Of a stretch of DNA of 64,000 bases, positions 8,652 to 15,093 are shown one piece after another. Every line of letters begins with the position of its first letter. The stretch's first letter is position 1. This DNA comes from Dyadobacter sp. 50-39. Its GTDB lineage: Bacteria; Bacteroidota; Bacteroidia; Cytophagales; Spirosomataceae. The notes beneath the pieces were generated by a model. That model saw only the letters and a list, made by a program, of their open reading frames with translations, was not told the DNA's origin and searched no databases. The stretch lies in assembly GCA_001898145.1 (NCBI GenBank), contig MKSR01000013.1, forward strand, positions 62,001-126,000, in the 5' to 3' direction. Made by a program: the position numbers and the translations under genes.

Positions 8652-9971
8652 ATGCAAACCCTTGAATTGACGGACACCAATTACCACCGGCTCTTAAAAA
8701 GGCAGATCCGGAAATCGTTACCACCCGAACTCGCGGAGCATCCCGGCATGCAGGATTTTTTGTCGGCCGTAAACCAGGCATACACCGAGTACCAGGACGA
8801 CCTGACGCGGATGGAGCTGATACTGGAACAGAGCTCCGGCGAACTTTTCAAAGCCAACCGCGAACTGAGCCGCATTGCGCAGGAGAAAACCGAAGAAGCC
8901 GCCCTGACCAGCAAAAGGCTGGAAGAAGTAGTGGGCAGTATTTCGGAAGTACTTGTGCAGCTCGACCGGGAGGGCAACCTTACCTACCTCAACCAGGCGT
9001 GGGAAAGCATTACCGGATACCCGGTAGCGGCCAGCCTTGGCCAGCGGTTTGCAGGTTTCCTGCCTCCGCTCGAATCCCGCGAAAAGCTGGTGGAAATTCT
9101 GAACCAAGAATCCCCCGGTAAGGAGGAGACGTTGCGGATATTCACCGCCGACGGCCTTGAAAAATGGCTGGGAGTGTCGCTGAGCCCCTACTACGCCCAT
9201 GGGCAGCACATAGGGTTCACAGGCACGCTTTCGGACGTAACGGCGCGCGTGACGGCGGAAACGAAGCTGAAATCCTACACGCACGATCTGGAACGCATTA
9301 ATGCCGAGCTCGATCAGTTTGCCTACGTGGTAAGCCATGACCTCAAAGCGCCGCTTCGGGCAATCAATAACCTTTCTGAGTGGATCGAGGAGGATATCGC
9401 CGACATGCTCGAAGGCGAAACGAAAGACCAGTTCCGGCTCCTGCGCGGGCGGGTACACAGGATGGAAAACCTCATCAACGGAATCTTGTCCTACTCACGC
9501 GCCGGGCGGATCAAGACCGTGAAGGAGAAATTCCTGATCAAGGGCCTCGTGGATGAACTTTGTGAATCGTTCAGCACCAAAAAGCCGCTTTCCTTCCGGA
9601 TCGAGGGTGATGCCGGGACAGAGATCGAAGCGGAGAAAATCGCATTGACCCAGATCATTCAAAATCTGATTTCTAACGGTATCAAATACAACGATAAACC
9701 TGAAATTCTCATCACCATCGGGTGGAAGGACCTTGGCAGCCAATTTGAGTTTTACGTAGGCGATAACGGCCCCGGCATCAGCCCTGAATTCCACGAGCGG
9801 ATATTTGTTATTTTTCAAACCCTGCAAGCACGCGACGAAGTGGAAAGTACCGGTGTGGGGCTGGCCATTGTGAAAAAAATCCTGGATGAAAAGCATAGCA
9901 AGATCCGGATTGAAACGGTAATGGGTGAAGGCGCGACCTTCATTTTTACCTGGCCGAAACGCGAAGCATAA
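8652..9971 (+). CDS. PAS-domain sensor histidine kinase (cytoplasmic)
   Basis: A 439-residue kinase without membrane segments. A coiled region (about 50-95) leads to a PAS domain (about 95-200, DREGNLTYLNQAWESITGYP). The DHp helix has H-box FAYVVSHDLKAPLRAI with phospho-acceptor His about 229. The HATPase domain shows N-box QNLISNGIKYND, G1 box GDNGPGISPEF and G2 TGVGLAIVKKI. This arrangement is typical of phytochrome-like soluble kinases that pair with Rcp1-type regulators, and such a regulator follows 52 bp downstream. The FIST protein 3 bp upstream is the likely input partner. Confidence 0.92.
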   Translation: MQTLELTDTNYHRLLKRQIRKSLPPELAEHPGMQDFLSAVNQAYTEYQDDLTRMELILEQSSGELFKANRELSRIAQEKTEEAALTSKRLEEVVGSISEVLVQLDREGNLTYLNQAWESITGYPVAASLGQRFAGFLPPLESREKLVEILNQESPGKEETLRIFTADGLEKWLGVSLSPYYAHGQHIGFTGTLSDVTARVTAETKLKSYTHDLERINAELDQFAYVVSHDLKAPLRAINNLSEWIEEDIADMLEGETKDQFRLLRGRVHRMENLINGILSYSRAGRIKTVKEKFLIKGLVDELCESFSTKKPLSFRIEGDAGTEIEAEKIALTQIIQNLISNGIKYNDKPEILITIGWKDLGSQFEFYVGDNGPGISPEFHERIFVIFQTLQARDEVESTGVGLAIVKKILDEKHSKIRIETVMGEGATFIFTWPKREA

Positions 9972-10023
9972 GACAAAGAAAATGTCTCATAACCCTTTTT
10001 AACTATCATTCAAATTCAATACA

Positions 10024-10455
10024 ATGTCCCTTTCGAACCCTGTCCCGATGACCATACTCCTCGTAGAAGACGACGAAGTAGATGTGATGAATGTCAAACG
10101 GGCATTCAAGAAAAACAACATCTCCAATCAGCTCATTGTCGCATCCAACGGCATTGAGGCTCTGGCGCTGCTCCGCTCGGAAACGGCGGAACTCCCCAAA
10201 CCGAAAATCGTGCTGCTGGACCTGAATATGCCCAAAATGGGTGGTATCGAGTTCCTGAAAGAGATCAGGCAGGACCCTTCCCTCAGCTCACTGTCGGTTT
10301 TTGTAATGACCACTTCCAATGAGGATAGCGACAAGATCGATGCCTTTAACCTGAACGTCGCCGGTTATATACTCAAACCACTGTCCATGGACCGGTTTAT
10401 TGCCGCGGTATCCACGCTGAACAGCTACTGGACACTTTGCGAATACCCCCAATAA
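10024..10455 (+). CDS. single-domain response regulator (Rcp1-like)
   Basis: A 143-residue stand-alone receiver domain. The acidic pocket is ILLVEDDEVDV, the phospho-acceptor Asp is about residue 66 in VLLDLNMPKMGG, the switch residue lies in FVMTTSNEDSD, and the Lys is in GYILKPLS. No output domain is present, so it acts as a phosphate shuttle or protein-binding switch. It lies between a soluble PAS kinase and a hybrid kinase on the same strand, suggesting a phosphorelay in which it is phosphorylated by one of them. Confidence 0.93.
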   Translation: MSLSNPVPMTILLVEDDEVDVMNVKRAFKKNNISNQLIVASNGIEALALLRSETAELPKPKIVLLDLNMPKMGGIEFLKEIRQDPSLSSLSVFVMTTSNEDSDKIDAFNLNVAGYILKPLSMDRFIAAVSTLNSYWTLCEYPQ

Positions 10456-10487
10456 GCCCTCATTTCACCAGTATCCCCTCCTAAAAT

Positions 10488-12491
10488 ATGCCCCCTCTTT
10501 CCATTCTGCTTGTTGAAGACGACGATATCGACGCTATGAAACTAAGCCGCGCGATCAGCAAGGCACAGGTGGAGATAGGGGAAATCAGAGTGTGCAAGTA
10601 TGCAGAAGAGGCGCTTCAGATGCTCAATATCTGGACGCCGGGCTGCATTTTCCTTGATTATCAACTACCCCGGACCAACGGACTGGAATTACTAAAAGCG
10701 GTAAAAAAGCGGGTGCCGCACCTGCCCGTGATCGTGCTTACATCCCATGGGGACGAACGCCTGGCCGTGGAAATGATGAAAGCCGGTGCGCTGGATTACT
10801 TCCCGAAATCGGAAGTGACGGCCGAAAAGCTGACCAAAGCTTTCCATACCATGGGCCAGATCCTCGAAATGGAGAAGGGCCGTGAAGTGGCGGAACATGA
10901 ACTGGCTGAAAAGGAAGAATTTATTAATAAGGTAGCACTCCTCTCGCCCAATATCATCTACGTGATCGACATTGAGAAGTGGACCAATATTTTCCATAAC
11001 AAACAGATATGGAAGATATTGGGCTACACAGAGTTCGAGGTGGAGACCGATACGCGCAAAGGACTTTCCAGGATTATCAACCAGCAGGACCAGCACGCCT
11101 TCCGTGCCCATTACAACCACATGCGATACCATGTGAAAGACGCGGAAGTGGTGGAAAAGGAATTCCGGCTCAAACATAAGGATGGCTCCGAGATCTGGAT
11201 CATCACACGCGAAGTCCCTTTCAAGAGAAATGTAAGGGGGCGCGTGCAGGAAGTGCTGGGCACGGCGATCGACATTACGGCACGCAAAAGAGTTGAACAA
11301 GAACTGATCCAGGCCAAAAAAGACGCCGAAGAAGCTACCCGCATTAAATCCGACTTCCTTTCGACGATGAGCCACGAGATCAGGACACCCATGAATGCGA
11401 TCATCGGGTTTACGGATTTGCTGTTGTCGAGCGGATTTACAGGCGAGGAGCAGCAGCATTTGAACACAATCAAGTATTCGGCCGACAATCTGCTGGTGAT
11501 CCTGAATGACATTCTGGATTTTTCCAAAATTGAAGCCGGGAAGTTTGGCCTCGAGAACTTTGAATTTGACCTGCGCGAGAAGCTGGGTTATCTGATGAAA
11601 ACTTTCGAGATCCGTGCCAGGGAAAAAGCCATCAATTTCACTTTCGAATGCAGCCGTGATGTGCCCCAAATCGTGATGGGCGACCCATACCGGCTCAATC
11701 AGATCATGGTCAACCTCATCGGCAACGCCATCAAGTTTACCGAAGAAGGCGGTTTTGTAAAAGTTGCAGTGCATGCAGGTCGCGACCATGGCGACAATAT
11801 CGATCTCAACATAACGGTATCAGATTCAGGTATTGGCATTTCCGAGGATAAGCTGAGCGTCATATTCGAAAGCTTCTCACAAGCGCATAACAACAGTGCC
11901 ATGCGCAATTTTGGCGGTACGGGGCTCGGTCTGAGCATTACTCGGAAAATCACCGAGCTCATGAACGGGTCTGTTTCTGCCCATAGCAAGCTGGGCGAAG
12001 GCAGCACATTTACGGTAATACTCAATTTCGGCAAGGGCAGTACTTCGTACGGAGAAGGGAAAACCGGGGCACCTCCCACATTATCCCTGAAAGGTTACCG
12101 CATTCTTGCCGCCGAGGATATCCTGGCCAACCAAATCCTGCTCAAACACCTGCTTAACAAATGGGAGGCGGAGTTTGTGATCTGCAATAATGGAAAGGAA
12201 GTCCTGCATACATTGGAAACCAGCGACTTCGATCTGATACTGATGGACATTCAAATGCCGGTGATGGACGGCGTGACGGCCATGAAAAAGATCCAGAGCA
12301 CCTATCCAAGGCACCGGAATGTGCCCGTCATAGCGCTTACCGCCGATACCTTTGCCGAAAAAACGCCGGAGATTGCAGCCTGCAAATTTGCGGGGTTCGT
12401 CACAAAACCTTTCAAGGCCGAGGAACTGATCCGCGTCATCAGCAAACATTTAAAGCTCAAAACGATCCCCCGGCAAGCAGCTCTTAATTAA
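10488..12491 (+). CDS. REC-PAS-HisKA-HATPase-REC hybrid histidine kinase
   Basis: A 667-residue soluble hybrid kinase. The N-terminal receiver (1-125) has Asp57 in FLDYQLPRTNG. A PAS_3-type domain follows (about 150-268, with the PAC strand VQEVLGTAIDIT). HisKA carries His about 296 in STMSHEIRTPMNAI. HATPase (about 400-515) has QIMVNLIGNAIKFTEEGG and GGTGLGLSITRK. The C-terminal receiver (about 535-660) has Asp about 587 in LILMDIQMPVMDG. A receiver at each end suggests it takes phosphate from another kinase and controls its own activity, likely the one encoded upstream. No DNA-binding output is present. A weak hairpin (GGCTACC/GGTAGCC, 12540-12568) lies 3' of the gene. Confidence 0.92.
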   Translation: MPPLSILLVEDDDIDAMKLSRAISKAQVEIGEIRVCKYAEEALQMLNIWTPGCIFLDYQLPRTNGLELLKAVKKRVPHLPVIVLTSHGDERLAVEMMKAGALDYFPKSEVTAEKLTKAFHTMGQILEMEKGREVAEHELAEKEEFINKVALLSPNIIYVIDIEKWTNIFHNKQIWKILGYTEFEVETDTRKGLSRIINQQDQHAFRAHYNHMRYHVKDAEVVEKEFRLKHKDGSEIWIITREVPFKRNVRGRVQEVLGTAIDITARKRVEQELIQAKKDAEEATRIKSDFLSTMSHEIRTPMNAIIGFTDLLLSSGFTGEEQQHLNTIKYSADNLLVILNDILDFSKIEAGKFGLENFEFDLREKLGYLMKTFEIRAREKAINFTFECSRDVPQIVMGDPYRLNQIMVNLIGNAIKFTEEGGFVKVAVHAGRDHGDNIDLNITVSDSGIGISEDKLSVIFESFSQAHNNSAMRNFGGTGLGLSITRKITELMNGSVSAHSKLGEGSTFTVILNFGKGSTSYGEGKTGAPPTLSLKGYRILAAEDILANQILLKHLLNKWEAEFVICNNGKEVLHTLETSDFDLILMDIQMPVMDGVTAMKKIQSTYPRHRNVPVIALTADTFAEKTPEIAACKFAGFVTKPFKAEELIRVISKHLKLKTIPRQAALN

Positions 12492-12657
12492 ACTTTCTCC
12501 AACCGATTTTTTCCGGCAGCAGCGGAACGTCGTGCAGACGGCTACCGTAGCATGTCTGAGTGGTAGCCTGATGGCTGAGTACTACAAAAAGCTGGCGAAC
12601 CGTTTGCTAATTCATAAACTGGTATATTTACGCCAGTTATTATGTAATCCTTGCTAT

Positions 12658-12688
12658 TTTGTAGAGTAATCCACAAATTATACATTTG
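12658..12688 (+). promoter_or_regulatory. consensus Bacteroidota promoter of the 68-residue gene
   Basis: TTTG at 12658-12661, then exactly 19 nt, then TACATTTG at 12681-12688. This matches the published Bacteroides -33/-7 consensus TTTG-N19-TAnnTTTG. The predicted transcription start falls at about 12692-12696, on or next to the ATG at 12694, so the mRNA would be leaderless or nearly so. An 18-bp dyad (12659-12676) covers the -33 box and most of the spacer, a usual repressor position. Confidence 0.6.
12659..12676. promoter_or_regulatory. operator-like dyad, copy 1 (TTGTAGA-N4-TCCACAA)
   Basis: An imperfect inverted repeat with 7-bp arms and a 4-nt centre; one mismatch separates it from the perfect copy at 12924-12941. 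It lies between the -33 and -7 elements of the promoter for the 68-residue gene. Two copies of the same dyad, each preceding a small gene, suggest a shared DNA-binding repressor. The regulator is not identifiable here. Confidence 0.5.
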
Positions 12689-12693
12689 CAAAA

Positions 12694-12900
12694 ATGAATT
12701 TCTCTTCCGTCTCAGAAGCTTTCGATTGGTGGTTAAAAAATGAGTATCCCAATCTTCCAGCCGATTTGAAAAAGGGAAAGCCGGTGTCTGCATGGCGGGA
12801 TTATACACACGGTGGAGGTGTTTCAGAGAAGCGTATGAAGGAAATTTTGATTGAATTTGGCAAGTTTAAAATCCAGACGACAATTACCCGCGAGCCTTAA
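12694..12900 (+). CDS. small conserved-looking protein, unknown function
   Basis: A 68-residue protein with no recognised family. It is soluble and basic, with an amphipathic first helix (SEAFDWWLKNEYPNLP), a KGKPVSAWRDYTHGGG turn and a second helix (SEKRMKEILIEFG). Support for a real gene: an exact-consensus promoter just upstream, sensible codon use and a clean ATG. An ORF on the opposite strand (12542-12808) has no such support. It and the next small gene share an operator-like dyad, so they probably answer to the same regulator. Confidence 0.6.
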   Translation: MNFSSVSEAFDWWLKNEYPNLPADLKKGKPVSAWRDYTHGGGVSEKRMKEILIEFGKFKIQTTITREP

Positions 12901-12923
12901 CCGGCTTTTTATTTGCAGAAACT

Positions 12924-12941
12924 TTGTAGATTACTCTACAA
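12924..12941. promoter_or_regulatory. operator-like dyad, copy 2 (TTGTAGA-N4-TCTACAA)
   Basis: A perfect 7-bp inverted repeat with a 4-nt centre, starting 23 bp after the stop of the 68-residue gene and 28 bp before the ATG of the 69-residue gene. It matches copy 1 in both arms except one base. A TTTG overlaps its left edge as it does copy 1, but no TAnnTTTG stands at the right distance, so the promoter here is less clear. Confidence 0.5.
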
Positions 12942-12969
12942 GAATCTTAATCAAACTATACTTACCACT

Positions 12970-13179
12970 ATGAGCACATCGAGCAACGAGCACGAAATCA
13001 TCAAAGCATTCTTCCAAACCGACAGCCCCGCCGAGATCATCAACTCGCTGACGTTTATGACAGAAAGCCTTTTGTGCGCCGAAAGCATGGAGAATATGAG
13101 CATGGAAATGCGGATGCATATCGTGAACCAGAACAGGGTAATTAATTTGATTGCGCAGCTGGGGGAATATTACCGGTAG
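12970..13179 (+). CDS. small acidic helical protein, unknown function
   Basis: A 69-residue protein from the ATG at 12970; an upstream in-frame TTG at 12913 would run through the dyad and is not favoured. It is predicted all-helical and Met-rich (AESMENMSMEMRMHIV), without signal peptide or membrane segment. No family is recognised. It sits downstream of the second dyad and 29 bp from the convergent DUF4143 ATPase gene. Pairing of the two small genes under matching dyads suggests coregulation. Confidence 0.6.
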   Translation: MSTSSNEHEIIKAFFQTDSPAEIINSLTFMTESLLCAESMENMSMEMRMHIVNQNRVINLIAQLGEYYR

Positions 13180-13208
13180 TATGCTGGCAGCCGGAAGGAG
13201 GCTCCAAA

Positions 13209-14366
13209 CTATACACTCCGTTTCAGCAATTCAAACCAATTCAACACGGTAATCCCATTGGAACGCTCTTCAATCTGATTTCCTGCATAGGCGATGTAGC
13301 CACTCGTTGCGCCGCTCAGCTTGCTCCAATAGGTGATGTTGCCAAAAAACTCATTGTTAACTGTCTTCCCAGCTTTGATTTCAATCGGTACTAATGACAG
13401 TCCGTTATCAATGACGACATCGACCTCGTGCCCCGTTTTGTCACGCCAGTAGTAGAGGTTAACCGGTTTTCCGGCATTAGTGCGCTGCTTTACCAGTTCG
13501 GTAACCACCAGTGATTCAAATAGCGCGCCGCGCAGCGGGTGAAGTGCTACCTGTTCTGCATTCGAGATACCTAACAACGAGCAGACTAGTCCCGTGTCGT
13601 AAAAATAGACTTTCGGTCTCTTAATGAGGGTTTTATTGAAATTTTTGTAATGCGGGCGCAGCAAGTAAATGATGAAGCTGCTTTCCAAAATTCCTATCCA
13701 GGATTGCACGGTTTTCGTATCCACCCCTGTGTCGACCGCGAGGGAAGTCAGGTTCAATTCCTGGCCGTTTCTTCCTGCAAGGAGCCGTATAAACCTTTCG
13801 AAGACGATCAAATCGGTAATGTTTTTGATTTGCCTCACGTCGCGATCGATGTAGGTTCGCAGATAGTTGGGAAACCAATCTTCCGGCGGGATTCCCGGCT
13901 CGTAAATCGGAGGATATAATCCTTTGAATATGAGTTGATTTTCGTCTAATGAATCTCCTGTTTCAAAAAGCTCTTCGGTACTGAATGGGAGCAGGTTAAG
14001 GAATGCGACGCGACCGGCGAGGCTTTGAGAAATGTTTTGTTGCAGCAGAAAATTGTTTGAACCGGTGAGAATGAAGCGGCCCGGCTCAGTAGAATCGTCA
14101 AGAATTTCCTGCAAGTACGAAAACAGTTCCGGAACCCTTTGCACTTCGTCAAAAATTGCCCCGGATTGATATCTTGATAAAAAACCTCGCGTATCTTCCA
14201 ATGCAAATCGTCGAACGTCGGGATTTTCGAGAGATAAGTAAGCCTTTTCGGGAAACAGGGATTTTGATAATGTGGTTTTACCAGATTGACGCGGTCCTGT
14301 AACTGCCACAGATTTAAAGTTGGCGGCCAGTTGTTGAATTTTTGATGCGGCGATTCTTTCGATCAT
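13209..14366 (-). CDS. AAA_14/DUF4143 ATP-binding protein (copy 1)
   Basis: A 385-residue protein. The N-terminal P-loop ATPase has Walker A GPRQSGKTTL (about 25-34) and a Walker B-like IFDEVQRVPELF, with the sensor ILTGSNNF. The C-terminal DUF4143 region shows a PD-(D/E)XK-like arrangement, GHEVDVVIDNG then PIEIKAGKTV, as in nuclease-like folds. The ATG at 14366 is preferred over the GTG at 14381, which lies inside a palindrome. The family is widespread and mobile with no settled function. It lies just downstream of the DNA damage response set on the same strand. A second family member sits inside that set; the two are clearly divergent. Confidence 0.85.
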   Translation of the reverse strand: MIERIAASKIQQLAANFKSVAVTGPRQSGKTTLSKSLFPEKAYLSLENPDVRRFALEDTRGFLSRYQSGAIFDEVQRVPELFSYLQEILDDSTEPGRFILTGSNNFLLQQNISQSLAGRVAFLNLLPFSTEELFETGDSLDENQLIFKGLYPPIYEPGIPPEDWFPNYLRTYIDRDVRQIKNITDLIVFERFIRLLAGRNGQELNLTSLAVDTGVDTKTVQSWIGILESSFIIYLLRPHYKNFNKTLIKRPKVYFYDTGLVCSLLGISNAEQVALHPLRGALFESLVVTELVKQRTNAGKPVNLYYWRDKTGHEVDVVIDNGLSLVPIEIKAGKTVNNEFFGNITYWSKLSGATSGYIAYAGNQIEERSNGITVLNWFELLKRSV

Positions 14367-14381
14367 ACATCGAAAATACAC

Positions 14382-14426
14382 AAAACTGGAAAAATATGGA
14401 ATCAGATTCCATATTTTTCCAGTTTT
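14382..14426. promoter_or_regulatory. perfect palindrome upstream of the DUF4143 ATPase gene
   Basis: Arms at 14382-14402 and 14406-14426 are perfect 21-bp inverted repeats around a 3-nt centre, beginning AAAACTGGAAAAATATGG. It ends 16 bp before the ATG of the ATPase gene and begins 26 bp after the PdeM stop. AT content is high and no T-tract matches a terminator on either side. The position suggests a dimeric-repressor operator or autoregulatory site, though a PdeM terminator is possible. Confidence 0.6.
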
Positions 14427-14451
14427 AATATAAACAATTCACTATCAGCGC

Positions 14452-15093
14452 TTAACAAACAGAAAAAACCCGCGTCTCTGTCGTGATATAAATCTTCCGG
14501 TCATCGGCCAGGCCCATTTGGTAGCCTCCGGTAAACACGCCGAAGCTCGGCAGAATGGCCTGGTACTTATCGATCACAAAGCAGGGGAGCCGGACGCTCT
14601 GGCGGCCTTTGCCGTAGGAGGTAAAAACCGGATGGACATGGCCGGCGAAAATGTATTTATCGGGGTCGAATGCCACTTTGGGATGATGGGTAAAAATAAA
14701 GTTATCTTCCTCGTAATCCTCTACATGTACCTGTAAGTCACATTCCAGGAGGAGGCTTACAGGCAGGATATCGTGGTTACCCATGACGATGATCATTTCG
14801 ATGTAATGGTGCTCGGCGCGCCATTCGCGGAATGTCTCCCACTCCGAGTTGTACTGGGCGTGAAAAAGGTCGCCAAGGAAAATAATACGGGTTGCGCCGG
14901 TTTGCTGCACAAGCTCGTTGAGGCGCTGGAAATTGTTGGCGGCGGCGTTGTTGGGAATGGCAATGCCCTCCTTCCTGAAATGCGTTATTTTGCCTAAATG
15001 CAGGTCTCCGATCAGTAATGTTTGCGTTTCTTCCCAAAAAACCGCCCGCTGCGTCAATAATATAAAATGGTTGCCTCTGATCTCAATCTGCAT
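14452..15093 (-). CDS. pdeM: ligase-associated DNA damage response phosphoesterase PdeM
   Basis: A 213-residue calcineurin-like metallophosphoesterase. Metal-binding motifs appear in order: LLIGDLHLGK (Asp/His about 30-32), IIFLGDLFHAQ, VMGNHDILP and YIFAGHVHPVF. The family is the predicted endonuclease/phosphodiesterase of the bacterial ligase-associated DNA repair cassette. Its start overlaps the 3' end of the helicase gene by 11 bp, the usual coupling in this cassette. It is the last gene of the set before the palindrome and the DUF4143 gene. Confidence 0.9.
   Translation of the reverse strand: MQIEIRGNHFILLTQRAVFWEETQTLLIGDLHLGKITHFRKEGIAIPNNAAANNFQRLNELVQQTGATRIIFLGDLFHAQYNSEWETFREWRAEHHYIEMIIVMGNHDILPVSLLLECDLQVHVEDYEEDNFIFTHHPKVAFDPDKYIFAGHVHPVFTSYGKGRQSVRLPCFVIDKYQAILPSFGVFTGGYQMGLADDRKIYITTETRVFSVC

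Noticed and set aside
12540-12568. Terminator after the hybrid kinase gene
   Set aside because: The 7-bp stem has a 15-nt loop and no T-tract, so it is too weak to list as a terminator.
12542-12808. Minus-strand 88-residue ORF covering the 68-residue gene
   Set aside because: It lies antisense to the better supported small gene with a consensus promoter, has no recognisable features and low-complexity composition.
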